Positions 46,301 through 54,901 are shown, numbered from the stretch's first letter. The stretch: 64,000 nucleotides of DNA from JAWRCU01 sp033542235 (GCF_033542235.1 NZ_JAWRCU010000022.1:1-64000), one strand, 5' to 3'. A program made the numbers and translations. Notes: generated by a model from the letters alone, not told the origin.

Positions 46301-47145
46301 GACGCGTCTCCCGGTTGATGGCTGGCGCGCAGCATCGTGCGAAGCTGGACGACCAGCCTGACGAATTCCGGATCTTCCGTTACCGACAGGTCGCGCGGGT
46401 AGGGCAGGCCGATGTCGAGGCTCTCGGTGATCCGCCCCGGCTTGATGCCCAGGACATGGACATGCCGCGACAGGTGTATGGCCTCATCGATGGAGTGGGT
46501 GACAAGGACGATGGTCTTGCCGGTGCGCTGCCAGATCTCGAGCAGCGACTGGCCCATCGAGTCGCGGGTGATGGCGTCGAGCGCGCCGAACGGCTCGTCC
46601 ATCAGCAGCACCGCCGGATCGAGCGCGAGCGCCCGCGCGATGGCGACGCGTTGGCGCATGCCGCCGGACAATTCATGGGGGAGCTTGTGGGCGCTGTCGC
46701 CCAATCCCACCAGTTCCAGCATTTCCTGCCCCCGCGCCCGCAGATCCGCGCGCGAGAGCGACTTGTCGGCAATGCTGAGCAGCATCGACGCGTTGTCGAC
46801 GGCATTCTTCCAGGGCAGCAGGTTGGCGTCCTGGAAGACGAGGCCGATCATGCGCTTGCGCGCGGCCTCGACCGGCGAAAGCCCGGCGATCGAAACGCTG
46901 CCGCTTGTCGGATTCACGAGCCCGGCCAGCACCTTGAGCAAGGTGCTCTTGCCGCAGCCGGAAGGGCCAATGAGGGAGACGAACGATCCTTTCGGTATCG
47001 ACAGATCGATATTCTGCAGAACCAGTTGCCGGTCCAGGGTCACCGAAACGCCCTTGGCCAGGATCAGGTCGTCGTCGTGACGGATATGGGCCGGCCGGCC
47101 GCCGGCCGCTCGAACGGGTTCAATGCGCATGGCTTGCCGCTCCAT
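46297..47145 (-). CDS. NMT1/ThiZ-like ABC transporter ATP-binding protein
   Basis: 282-residue single-domain ATPase of the SsuB/TauB/ThiZ type. Walker A GPSGCGKSTLLKVLAGL, Q-loop VFQDANLLPW, signature ELSGGMRQRVAIARAL, Walker B VLLMDEPFGALD and the H-loop VTHSIDEA are all intact. The first ~28 residues are non-conserved; translation may begin at the inner ATG (MRIEPV, 47130). Located between FHMPC dehydrogenase (116 bases upstream) and its permease. Confidence 0.93.
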   Translation of the reverse strand: MERQAMRIEPVRAAGGRPAHIRHDDDLILAKGVSVTLDRQLVLQNIDLSIPKGSFVSLIGPSGCGKSTLLKVLAGLVNPTSGSVSIAGLSPVEAARKRMIGLVFQDANLLPWKNAVDNASMLLSIADKSLSRADLRARGQEMLELVGLGDSAHKLPHELSGGMRQRVAIARALALDPAVLLMDEPFGALDAITRDSMGQSLLEIWQRTGKTIVLVTHSIDEAIHLSRHVHVLGIKPGRITESLDIGLPYPRDLSVTEDPEFVRLVVQLRTMLRASHQPGDAS

Positions 47146-47260
47146 GAACTGCCGTCAGAGGTAGCCGTGCCCGCCGGTGCCCAAAGGTGTGCCCGGCACA
47201 AACGACCGCCGTTACCAGCTCTCCAACCCAGCCCGCCCTGTCAGCACGATGCGCCATCAG

Positions 47261-48190
47261 CTACTCCCGGCCTTCCAGGATGCGCCGCACCGCAACGAGC
47301 TTGCGCGCACGGTCGGCCTGCAGCGCCTTGGTCTGCTCGGGCGTATAGGAGAACATGCCTTCGCCCGACTTGATGCCGAACTTCGAGGCGTTCGTCCTCT
47401 CCAGCACCATCGGCGCGACATCGTCACGATTGGAAAGATCGGCGTTGAGGAAGGACGAGACGGATTTGTAGATATCCAGCCCCGCCATATCGAGCAGCGC
47501 CATCGGACCGACGACGGCGATCTTGTAGCCGATGCCCCAGGACACGCAGGTGTCGAGATCTTCCGGCTCGATGACGCCGCGTTCGACGAGATCGACCGCC
47601 TCGCGCAGCAGCGCATAGAGCACGCGGTTCTCGACAAAGCCGGGAACATCCTTCTTCACCACCACCGGCAACAGGCCGATCGAGCGGATGAGGTCGCGGA
47701 TGCTCGTCACGGTCTGCGGCGCCGTCTTCTCGCCGCCGATCACCTCGATCATCGGGATGATGTGCGGCGGGTTCGACCAGTGCATGCCCACCATCCGTTC
47801 GGGATGCGAGATATGCGCCTGCAACTGAGTGATCGGAATGCCCGACGTATCAGATGCCACGATCGTGTCCGATGCGATCAGGCCGTCGATGCTGCGATAG
47901 ACCTCGGCCTTGATCGAGATGTTTTCGGGAACGTTCTCGACGACCAGGTCGGCGCCCGACACCGCCTCGCCGATATCGTCGGTGAAGCGAACGGTTCCGG
48001 CACCGGCGGACGGTGCCGCGATGCCGAGGGCATCGAGAACGCCCTCTGCCGTGCCCAGCGTGGCGCGCGCGCGCTCGAGCGCCGCCGGGGCGACATCGTA
48101 GGCGGTCACATGCAAGCCGCCCCTGGCGAGCCTGGCGGCCATGCCCGGACCCATCGTGCCCAGACCGATGATGGCGATACGTTGGATCAT
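47261..48190 (-). CDS. 5-formyl-3-hydroxy-2-methylpyridine-4-carboxylate 5-dehydrogenase
   Basis: 309-residue NAD-dependent enzyme of the 3-hydroxyacyl-CoA dehydrogenase fold that oxidises the 5-formyl group to the dicarboxylate, step 5 of the pathway. It has the Rossmann motif IIGLGTMGPGMAARLA and the catalytic histidine in RMVGMHWSNPPHI, with the KKDVPGFVENRVLYALLREA helix. Length and sequence match the M. loti enzyme as I recall it. ATG 48190 shares one base with the TGA of the preceding dehydrogenase gene (TGATG), so the two are translationally coupled. Confidence 0.94.
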   Translation of the reverse strand: MIQRIAIIGLGTMGPGMAARLARGGLHVTAYDVAPAALERARATLGTAEGVLDALGIAAPSAGAGTVRFTDDIGEAVSGADLVVENVPENISIKAEVYRSIDGLIASDTIVASDTSGIPITQLQAHISHPERMVGMHWSNPPHIIPMIEVIGGEKTAPQTVTSIRDLIRSIGLLPVVVKKDVPGFVENRVLYALLREAVDLVERGVIEPEDLDTCVSWGIGYKIAVVGPMALLDMAGLDIYKSVSSFLNADLSNRDDVAPMVLERTNASKFGIKSGEGMFSYTPEQTKALQADRARKLVAVRRILEGRE

Positions 48191-49824
48191 CACGCTGCCC
48201 TGCTTTCTATTGTTGCTTTCGATGCCGCGATGAGGTCGGCGGCCTTCTCGGCGATCATGATCACCGCCGCATTGATGTTTCCGCAGACCAGGTCGGGCAT
48301 AACCGAAGCGTCCACCACGCGCAGGCCGTCGACGCCGCGGATGCGCAGTTCCGGATCGACGACCGAGGCCGCATCGGCGCCCATCCGGCAGGTTCCAGCC
48401 GGATGATGCACGGTGATGGAGGTCTTGCGGATATGCTCGTCGATCTCGTCGTCGCTCTGGCACTTCGGACCGGGAAAGAATTCGGCTTGGATGAAGGGCT
48501 GCATGGAGGGCTGAGCGGCCAGGTTCCTTGCCACCCGGAAACCGGCCCGCAGCGATTGCCAGTCCTTCGGCGAGGCGAGGAAATTCTGGTGGATAAGCGG
48601 TGCCGCGGCGGGATCGGCCGAGGCCAGTTTCACCGCTCCCCGGCTCTCGGGCTGCGTCGCCACGATCCGTGTCGCGAACCCGTCCGTAAAGGGCGCCTTG
48701 AACGGCTGAAGATATGGCCATGCGGCGAGTGGAGCCGCAGTGAACAGCAGCTGCACATCCGGCAGCGGCCGCTCCGGAGCGCTTTTCAGGAATGCTACGA
48801 CCCCGCCCGGCACATCCCCCGAAAAACCGCTTCCCGTGAGATAAGTCTTGAGGAAATCCAGCCCGATCCGGTCCGCGCGCATATTGTGCAGAAACGGGCC
48901 CGGGGTCCGGCGCCGGTACATGAGGATGACCGAGACGTGATCCTGCAGGTTCTTGCCGACCGAAGGTAAATCGACCCGCGTCTGGACGCCGTGCGCCGCA
49001 AGCTCGTCGGGAGCCCCGATGCCGGAAAGCATCAGGAGCTGCGGGGTGTTGATCACGCCGCCCGAGAGCAGGACTTCCCTGCAGGCGATGACCGTCCGTT
49101 CGGCGCCGCGATGCTTTATCGTCACCCCTTTGGCGCGCGTGCCTTCCAGTACGATCTTCGTCGCCATCGCTTCGGTCAGCACGGTCAGATTGGGGCGCTT
49201 CAAGGCCGGCCGCAGATAGGCGGACGCAGCCGAGCTGCGCCGGCCTTTGGCGATCGTCATCTGGAGGCGGCCGAAACCTTCCTGCTGTTCGCCATTGTAG
49301 TCGTTCGTCTGCGCATAGCCCGCCTGCAAGCTGGCCTGCGCAAAGGCATCGATCAGCGTGTCCTTGTAGCGGCAGAACTGCGTGTTGAGCGGGCCGCTTC
49401 CGCCACGGAAGCGGTTCTCGCCGCCTTCCCAGCTTTCCTGCTTGCGGAAATAGGGTAGGACCTTCTCATACGACCAGTCGCTGAGCCCACTGGCGGCCCA
49501 GCGGTCGTAGTCGCCGCGGTTTCCCCGCACATAGGCCATGGCGTTGGTCGACGATGATCCGCCGATGACCTTGCCGCGCGCGCATTCGACGCGGCGGCCG
49601 CCAACGTTGTCTTCCGGCTCGCAGAAATACATCCAGTCATGGCGGCGCTCGGTCAGGATCTTGCCCCATCCAAGCGGGATATGGATCATGGGGTCGCGAT
49701 CCCAGCCGCCGGCCTCGATGAGCAGCACGGAACATTGCGGGTCGGCGCTCAGCCGGTTGGCGAGCACGCAACCGGCCGATCCGGCCCCAACGATGATGTA
49801 GTCGTAGCTTTGTGCGTGCGGCAT
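48190..49824 (-). CDS. 4-pyridoxate dehydrogenase (GMC flavoprotein)
   Basis: 544-residue FAD-dependent GMC oxidoreductase that oxidises the 5-hydroxymethyl group of 4-pyridoxic acid to the aldehyde. FAD-binding VGAGSAGCVLANRLS at the N-terminus, the GMC signature RGKVIGGSSSTNAMAYVRGN, and the C-terminal catalytic region VHHPAGTCRMG with VCGNINAAVIMIAEKAA (His/Asn pair). The call over choline or generic alcohol dehydrogenase rests on the position between the decarboxylase and FHMPC dehydrogenase, exactly as in M. loti. Confidence 0.92.
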   Translation of the reverse strand: MPHAQSYDYIIVGAGSAGCVLANRLSADPQCSVLLIEAGGWDRDPMIHIPLGWGKILTERRHDWMYFCEPEDNVGGRRVECARGKVIGGSSSTNAMAYVRGNRGDYDRWAASGLSDWSYEKVLPYFRKQESWEGGENRFRGGSGPLNTQFCRYKDTLIDAFAQASLQAGYAQTNDYNGEQQEGFGRLQMTIAKGRRSSAASAYLRPALKRPNLTVLTEAMATKIVLEGTRAKGVTIKHRGAERTVIACREVLLSGGVINTPQLLMLSGIGAPDELAAHGVQTRVDLPSVGKNLQDHVSVILMYRRRTPGPFLHNMRADRIGLDFLKTYLTGSGFSGDVPGGVVAFLKSAPERPLPDVQLLFTAAPLAAWPYLQPFKAPFTDGFATRIVATQPESRGAVKLASADPAAAPLIHQNFLASPKDWQSLRAGFRVARNLAAQPSMQPFIQAEFFPGPKCQSDDEIDEHIRKTSITVHHPAGTCRMGADAASVVDPELRIRGVDGLRVVDASVMPDLVCGNINAAVIMIAEKAADLIAASKATIESRAA

Positions 49825-49935
49825 GGTTCTACTGCTTTCGCCTGACGCTCTGGCCTCGGAGAATTTTCGAGATCGGGGCTGGGATACCCTGGCAGGGATC
49901 AGGCCCTGCCAGGGGTGTTCAAAGACCCGCTGGCG

Positions 49936-50658
49936 CTAGGCCAGGCCCGCTTCCCTGAGGCGCTGCGACCAGTGATCCCATCCCCGGTCGATCTGGGCCC
50001 CGACGAGGTTTCCCGCGGCCTTGATTTCGCCCGGCGACAGATACTTGATCTTGCCGATCTGCAGGCCGGCGGTCTGCGCTGCCGCTTCCTGTTCAAGATA
50101 GAAAGCCCGGAACACCACCTGCCGGACAGAACTGCCGACATTGACGACACCGTGCCGCGCCATGAGGACTACGGTCTGGTCGCCGAGGCTTTCGGCTATA
50201 TCCCGGCAGACGCTCGGGCTGCCCCCGAAGAGGTCCGTAGCATCACCCTGCTTGTCGCGTATTTCATAGACGGGAACCGACTCGCCAAGAAACGCGCCCA
50301 TATGGGTCACGGGCCGCAACGGCTGGTCGGTAAAGCAATAGGGCAGGACGGCTGGAGAGTGGCTGTGGAGCACGCAGTTGACGTCCGGCCGTGCCTTGTA
50401 GATCTCGCTGTGGATGTAACGTTCCAGGTAGGACGGCCGGTTGTCCGAGGTCTCGCCATCGAGATTGAAACGCAGGATATCGTCGGCCGTTATCAGGCTT
50501 GGCGCAAGCTTCTGGGCGAGGAAGAAGCTTTGGGGATCCTCGGGGTCACGGGCGCTGATGTGCCCGAACGTGTCCAGGATGCCTTCGTTCAGAAGTATCT
50601 TCGTCGCTGTGACCAGCTCTTCGAAGACCTTGGGGTGCGCTGGGCTTTTGTCTTTCAT
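49936..50658 (-). CDS. 3-hydroxy-2-methylpyridine-4,5-dicarboxylate 4-decarboxylase
   Basis: 240-residue class II aldolase/adducin-fold enzyme that removes the 4-carboxylate to give 2-methyl-3-hydroxypyridine-5-carboxylate. Metal-binding histidines are in CVLHSHSPAV and LMARHGVV; an N-terminal ILDTFGHISARDP and the aldolase helix YIHSEIYKARPDVN complete the family pattern. Fuculose-phosphate aldolases share the fold, but the neighbours identify the substrate. It is 70 bases downstream of the PEBP gene. Confidence 0.93.
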   Translation of the reverse strand: MKDKSPAHPKVFEELVTATKILLNEGILDTFGHISARDPEDPQSFFLAQKLAPSLITADDILRFNLDGETSDNRPSYLERYIHSEIYKARPDVNCVLHSHSPAVLPYCFTDQPLRPVTHMGAFLGESVPVYEIRDKQGDATDLFGGSPSVCRDIAESLGDQTVVLMARHGVVNVGSSVRQVVFRAFYLEQEAAAQTAGLQIGKIKYLSPGEIKAAGNLVGAQIDRGWDHWSQRLREAGLA

Positions 50659-50728
50659 TCCAATTCTCCCATTGCGCGGCGATGACGACCATTTTTATTG
50701 TTGTTATCGGCCGCCGGCACCGCGGGTT

Positions 50729-51187
50729 TCACTTGTTTTCGTAGATGCCGACGATCCGATTCTGTTCGATGATGTTTCCGGCATATTTCTGCAGGAACTC
50801 TTCCCTGGTGGGTGTCCCTTCGACCTTCGTGTCCAGCGCATAGACCCAGAAGTAGTAGTGATGCTCGCCATGGCCGGCGGGAGGCTGGGGGCCGTAGTAT
50901 TGCTTGTCGCCCGCGCCATTGGGTCCGACGCGGAACTTCTGCTGCGCGTCTGAAAGATCGGTGGTCGACGGATCGATGCCGTAGACGACCCAATGCGTGA
51001 AACCGTTGGCCAAGGGCGCGTCGGGGTCATGACAGATGACCGCGAGCTCTTTCGCGCCTGCCGGGACGCCGCTGACGGTCAGCCTGGGCAACACGTTGCC
51101 TTTGTCGCCGGCATGCTCGTCGCGCAGTTTCCCGAGCGGCTGGAAATCCGCGGAGGTGATCTTGAGGTCCTTGATGTTCAGGGGCAT
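50729..51187 (-). CDS. YbhB/YbcL (PEBP) family protein in the B6 locus
   Basis: 152-residue phosphatidylethanolamine-binding-protein fold. Family motifs: CHDPDAPLANGFTHWVVYGI (ligand pocket Asp-Pro-Asp) and the later GPQPPAGHGEHHYYFWVYALD. Bacterial members have no settled function; some bind anionic or phosphorylated small ligands. It has no assigned step in pyridoxine degradation but is embedded between two pathway genes, with an AAGGA ribosome site, so a binding or isomerase role toward an intermediate is an inference worth testing. Confidence 0.88.
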   Translation of the reverse strand: MPLNIKDLKITSADFQPLGKLRDEHAGDKGNVLPRLTVSGVPAGAKELAVICHDPDAPLANGFTHWVVYGIDPSTTDLSDAQQKFRVGPNGAGDKQYYGPQPPAGHGEHHYYFWVYALDTKVEGTPTREEFLQKYAGNIIEQNRIVGIYENK

Positions 51188-51211
51188 GGAATTGGTCCTT
51201 TTTCGATCGAA

Positions 51212-51802
51212 CTAGACGGCGGCCTCGAGGTCGGCGACGGTTTTGCCCCCGACGCGCTGATGCACGCGCGGACCCGATGCAACGGCGACGCAGATCAGAA
51301 GCTCATCCGGGCGCGGGCCATCCGGCACAGAGAAGGTGACGGCGTCGTAATGGGAACGGATGTAGAGCTCGTCCTTGTGGGCGAGCGGAATATCGATCGC
51401 TGTACCGGCAGCGGCGACCTTGCTAACCGACGAGATCCAGGCCTTGCCGCCTCCCACCTGCTGCCGCAGCGGATCGCCGAACAGCGTGGTGATGCAGGCG
51501 ACGACATGCTCCTGTTCGCCGGCCGTTCCGGCAATGCCGCCCTTGCCGTAGCTGTTGACCGGCCGGTTGCCGAGCAGCGCCGCCGCCCGTTCGCCGAGCG
51601 CATGGCCGATGGCGGGGCTGGGATTCACGATATCGGACAGATCGGCAACAAACTTGCCGGCAAAAGGATTGCGGATGACAACCCCTACCGCGACTTTGAT
51701 GAGCGTATCGCCGGGTTCCCCGCCGTCATGCCGGATCTCATGGACAGTCGAATACCAGCCCCGAACGTCGTAGTTTTTTTCAACTTCCAATGAATGGTCC
51801 AT
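51212..51802 (-). CDS. DUF1185 ('amino acid synthesis', AA_synth) family protein
   Basis: 196-residue protein. Recognisable: VRGWYSTVHEIRHDGGEP, VAVGVVIRNPFAGKFVADLSDI, NSYGKGGIAGTAGEQEH and VAVASGPRVHQRVGGKTVADLE, the DUF1185/AA_synth pattern. Structures of relatives exist but activity is unknown to me. MDHSLEV at 51802, with GGGAG upstream, is preferred over 51841. It is placed directly after the ring-opening oxygenase gene, a good position for an accessory enzyme acting on the ring-cleavage product. Confidence 0.88.
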   Translation of the reverse strand: MDHSLEVEKNYDVRGWYSTVHEIRHDGGEPGDTLIKVAVGVVIRNPFAGKFVADLSDIVNPSPAIGHALGERAAALLGNRPVNSYGKGGIAGTAGEQEHVVACITTLFGDPLRQQVGGGKAWISSVSKVAAAGTAIDIPLAHKDELYIRSHYDAVTFSVPDGPRPDELLICVAVASGPRVHQRVGGKTVADLEAAV

Positions 51803-51868
51803 CTTAATCTCCCGAGGAGAGCACAGCTTCTGCCGCACCAATTGATCTGTAGACCGGCCGGGTCGGAA

Positions 51869-53008
51869 TTATTGCGGCCATGAGAAGACGCGGCGCAGCG
51901 GGTCGAAGCGCGCTGCTTCCAGGGCTGCGGGTGTGAACATGTTCCCCTTCGAGAGCGAACGGTTGGCCGCATAGTCGCCGGACAGTGCCTGGCAGCGATC
52001 GGTGATCGGGCGAATGCGCTTCTCCCAATCGACGAGTGCGTCTTCGATGGAAGAGCCGGTCTCGAGGTCCTGCGACAGACTGAAGGCATTGACCATCGCG
52101 CAGCCGGCGCCCTGGGCAAGAGCCGGGCACATCGCGTGCGCGGCATCGCCGACAAGGGCGACCTTGCCTCTCGTCCAGCTATCCAGCTTGGTCGTCTCGT
52201 ATTTGTCGTATCGGGCGGTCTTCAGCTTCGCCGCCTCGACCAAGCACGGCTCCAAGAAGGGGAACATCTCGACCCAGACTTCGAGATCGATCGGCACTGC
52301 CGATCCACGCGGATCGGCGGCTGGAGCCATCAGGCCGAGATAGAGTTCGTTCTCGTTGCAGGGCGAATAGAGGATGCGCTGGACACGCGGCCAGAAGTTC
52401 CACATGTCGATGGTGTTGTCCCACTCGCCATGGCCGAGCTCCTTCTTCTGGCGCGGGACGATCAACCGGATGAGGCCGTCCTTCGAGATCCATCGATCCT
52501 GTTTGAAGCCAATAGAGTCCCTCACCTTGGAGCCGACGCCGTCGGCGCCGACGATCAGGTCGGCTTCGAGGACCTCTCCGGTCTGCAGGGTGAGGCGACC
52601 TTCCGGATCGGCGGCGACCGCCTCGGAATTGACGCGGATGTCGACACCGACCGCGCGGGCGCGGTTGACCAGCGCATCATGCAGATGGCTCCGGGTCATG
52701 ATGCGCCAGGGCAAGCCCTTGAACGTCTCCTTGGAGACGGACTTGTTGTGCATCCAGGTCTCATAGGTCGGAGGTGTATGCGAGCCCTGGAGAACCTCGT
52801 CCAGCGCGCCCAATCCTTCGAGGACGCGAAGGCCGTTGTGCCAGAGATAGATGCCTGCGCCGAAGGCCCTGAGTTCGGAGCTCTTTTCGTGCAGCCCGAC
52901 ATCCCAACCGTTCTGCCGCAGAGCGATCGCGGCCGTCAGGCCGGCAAAGCCGCCACCGGCGACCTCGGCACGCCGCGTCTTGCCCGGAGTGTTGTTTACA
53001 TTGGCCAT
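51869..53008 (-). CDS. 2-methyl-3-hydroxypyridine-5-carboxylate oxygenase (MHPCO)
   Basis: 379-residue FAD-dependent aromatic hydroxylase-type monooxygenase that both hydroxylates and opens the pyridine ring, giving E-2-(acetamidomethylene)succinate with NAD(P)H and O2. FAD motif EVAGGGFAGLTAAIAL, the DG motif IVGADGVGSKVRDS, and the GD motif VALVGDAAHAMCPALAQG are present. Start MANVNNTPG and length equal the M. loti enzyme as I recall it, and long stretches (HNGLRVLEGLGALDEVLQGS) look identical. Translation from 53032 is less likely. Confidence 0.96.
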   Translation of the reverse strand: MANVNNTPGKTRRAEVAGGGFAGLTAAIALRQNGWDVGLHEKSSELRAFGAGIYLWHNGLRVLEGLGALDEVLQGSHTPPTYETWMHNKSVSKETFKGLPWRIMTRSHLHDALVNRARAVGVDIRVNSEAVAADPEGRLTLQTGEVLEADLIVGADGVGSKVRDSIGFKQDRWISKDGLIRLIVPRQKKELGHGEWDNTIDMWNFWPRVQRILYSPCNENELYLGLMAPAADPRGSAVPIDLEVWVEMFPFLEPCLVEAAKLKTARYDKYETTKLDSWTRGKVALVGDAAHAMCPALAQGAGCAMVNAFSLSQDLETGSSIEDALVDWEKRIRPITDRCQALSGDYAANRSLSKGNMFTPAALEAARFDPLRRVFSWPQ

Positions 53009-53051
53009 TTTCTGTCCTGATCCTGCATGCAAGAAGACGCTTGTTCGACCG

Positions 53052-53879
53052 TCAGGCGTCGATGAAATTGGTGATGGCTCTCAGCGTGATCTCGGGCGAG
53101 ACCTCGTTGACGTAGTGGTCGGCGTCCGGGACGACGACCACGGGCAGGTCGGGCCGCAGCCGGCTCGTCTTTGCCAGCGCTGCCGCCGAGACCAGCTTGC
53201 TTTGTTCACCGCGGACGATGAGAACGGGTCTGGTCACGTCCCGATAGGCCTGCGTCAGGTCTGCCCGCAGACCCTTGGCGGTCTGCGCCATGGCCGCAGG
53301 CGATGCCAAGGGGCGGAAGCCTCCCTCGACCTGCAGATAGCCGCTTTCGGCCCTGATCTTGATGGCGCCGGCGGGAATGTTTGGATAGCGGCCGGCAAGA
53401 TATGCTTCGACGGCATCGAGATCCTTGAAAAGCTTGCTTCCCGCATTCACCCGGGCTTCCAGCGCATCCAATGCCTCGGTCTCGATGTATGGCGTGAAGT
53501 CAATCGCGACGACCGAGCGCACCAGGTCTGGATATCTCACGGCGGCCGTGACTGAGTTTCTCGCGCCGAGCGAATGTCCGACGAGGATGGCAGGACCCCG
53601 GCCGAGCGTGCGTATCAGGCTAGCGATGTCGTCCGCGTAGTCATTCGCCGCATAGTCGCTTTCAGGCTTGTCACTGAGGCCATGCCCTCTCTGATCGACA
53701 GCCACAGTCGTGAAGCGATCCGAGAGCTGAGTCATCAACGGCGCGAAGACCGCGGAGTTGGAGGTTATGCCGTGAAAAAACAGCATCAACGGGCCGGTAC
53801 CGCTCTCTCGCACATTCAAGATGATGCGATCGATATCTACACGTCGCGAACCAATCTGCCTGGAAAGTATGTCTGCCAC
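53052..53879 (-). CDS. E-2-(acetamidomethylene)succinate hydrolase
   Basis: Alpha/beta-hydrolase for the last pathway step, releasing succinic semialdehyde, acetate, ammonia and CO2. From GTG 53879 the protein has 275 residues with nucleophile Ser103 (GHSLGA), Asp127 (VAIDFTPY) and His255 (PDADHYVNE). Each is exactly three less than the Ser106/Asp130/His258 I recall for the 278-residue M. loti enzyme. An upstream ATG at 53927 gives 291 residues, but it overlaps a -10-like TATGAT and lacks a ribosome site. First gene of the catabolic operon. Confidence 0.92.
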   Translation of the reverse strand: MADILSRQIGSRRVDIDRIILNVRESGTGPLMLFFHGITSNSAVFAPLMTQLSDRFTTVAVDQRGHGLSDKPESDYAANDYADDIASLIRTLGRGPAILVGHSLGARNSVTAAVRYPDLVRSVVAIDFTPYIETEALDALEARVNAGSKLFKDLDAVEAYLAGRYPNIPAGAIKIRAESGYLQVEGGFRPLASPAAMAQTAKGLRADLTQAYRDVTRPVLIVRGEQSKLVSAAALAKTSRLRPDLPVVVVPDADHYVNEVSPEITLRAITNFIDA

Positions 53880-53953
53880 GACGTTTATGATCCCCGGCGC
53901 CCCTGCTTTCTCGCATAAAAGGATCATACAAGCACTGGGGCGTCAACCCAGAT

Positions 53954-53962
53954 TGTCTGACA
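53954..53962. promoter_or_regulatory. GntR-type operator candidate
   Basis: TGTC-T-GACA is a perfect odd palindrome fitting the general GntR consensus (yGTM-N-KACr). It lies between the divergent hydrolase and gntR genes, about 30 bases upstream of a TATGAT (minus strand, 53928-53923), where bound repressor would block the catabolic promoter. A second palindrome, GTCAGATTCTGAC (54034-54046), lies just ahead of gntR. GATTGTC/GACAATC (53951-53957 and 53983-53989) form a wider inverted pair. Confidence 0.5.
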
Positions 53963-53980
53963 TTCTTGCAATCTTAAGAA

Positions 53981-54010
53981 TTGACAATCTGGCCATTCCC
54001 GCTGTCCAAT
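53981..54010 (+). promoter_or_regulatory. possible gntR promoter
   Basis: Consensus -35 TTGACA (53981-53986) with a weak -10 TCCAAT 18 bases on. It would start transcription upstream of the GTCAGATTCTGAC palindrome, allowing autorepression. Confidence 0.4.
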
Positions 54011-54069
54011 GCACCCGGCCTCGCATATGATGCGTCAGATTCTGACCCTGAGCCCGTGAGACGTAACCG

Positions 54070-54741
54070 ATGCCGCCCGAACTGAATTTGCGGATTTCGC
54101 CACGAACAGTGCAGCAGGAGACTGTCGACAAGTTGCGGCTCGCTATCCTTTCGGGCCTGTTTCAGCCGGGAAGCCGGCTTATTGAAAGCCAGTTGTGCGC
54201 ACAGCTCGGCGTAAGCCGCCCCTCGCTAAGGGAGGCATTGCGCAGCCTTGAGGCCGAACGCCTGATCGAGATCGTTCCCAATCGCGGGCCGTCGATACCG
54301 GCGCTTTCGTGGAGCGAAGCAACCGCCATCTACGAGGTTCGAGAGCTGTTGGAAGTGGAGGCGGCCGGACGATGCGCTACAAGAATCCCCACGGAACAGT
54401 TGCATGAACTTGAGAAATCGCTTGCCGCATTCGAAGAAGCCGCCTCAAGTAATGACAGCTTGGCCCAGGTCATGACCGCAGCCGACTTCTATTCAATAAT
54501 ACTCGCGAATTGCGGCAACCCCATCCTTGAGGAAGTCCATCGCGGTCTGGTGGCTAGGATCAGCTTTTTTCGAGGACGATCGATGTCTTTGGAGGGCAGA
54601 GCACAAAGCAGCCTAGCGGAGATGCGGGAGATATTCGAATCCATTGCCGCCGGCGACGAGAAAGCCGCCCGCAAGGCCTCGAAACGGCACCTTTTGAAGG
54701 CCAAAGCGGCGGCAAAGATGTCCATGAATAGCGAGAGTTAA
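54070..54741 (+). CDS. GntR family (FadR/FCD) transcriptional regulator of the B6 locus
   Basis: 223 residues. The N-terminal winged helix is QQETVDKLRLAILSGLFQPG, then SRLIESQLCAQLGVSRPSLREALRSLEAE. The C-terminal FCD ligand domain has the metal-type pattern YEVRELLEVEAAGRCA and ends in an Arg/Lys-rich helix. It is divergent from the catabolic operon and upstream of pyridoxine 4-oxidase. A GntR gene holds the same place in the M. loti locus. Repression relieved by a B6 compound or intermediate is the natural model; this is inference. Confidence 0.9.
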   Translation: MPPELNLRISPRTVQQETVDKLRLAILSGLFQPGSRLIESQLCAQLGVSRPSLREALRSLEAERLIEIVPNRGPSIPALSWSEATAIYEVRELLEVEAAGRCATRIPTEQLHELEKSLAAFEEAASSNDSLAQVMTAADFYSIILANCGNPILEEVHRGLVARISFFRGRSMSLEGRAQSSLAEMREIFESIAAGDEKAARKASKRHLLKAKAAAKMSMNSES

Positions 54742-54873
54742 GGTCTCGGAGGCGGCGGCGTCCGGCTTAAGTCTCGAAATCCTTCCCTGTGTTTCGGATC
54801 GCGCGTCCGCCCGGCCGAGATTAGCGCGCTGGGTTGGCTGCGGCACCGCCGGGCAGGCAACGGCCTAAGCTTG

Positions 54874-54893
54874 CATGTTAATACGGAAACATG
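54874..54893. promoter_or_regulatory. inverted repeat at the pyridoxine 4-oxidase start
   Basis: CATGTT-N8-AACATG ends 8 bases before the ATG at 54902 and touches the ribosome site GGAGTGGAG. It could be an operator or an RNA hairpin; it does not match the GntR site upstream. Confidence 0.35.
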
Positions 54894-54901
54894 GAGTGGA
54901 G

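Noticed and set aside
47261..48190. 3-hydroxybutyryl-CoA dehydrogenase annotation
   Set aside because: Fold is shared, but no fatty-acid genes are nearby and the protein matches the FHMPC dehydrogenase of the B6 pathway.
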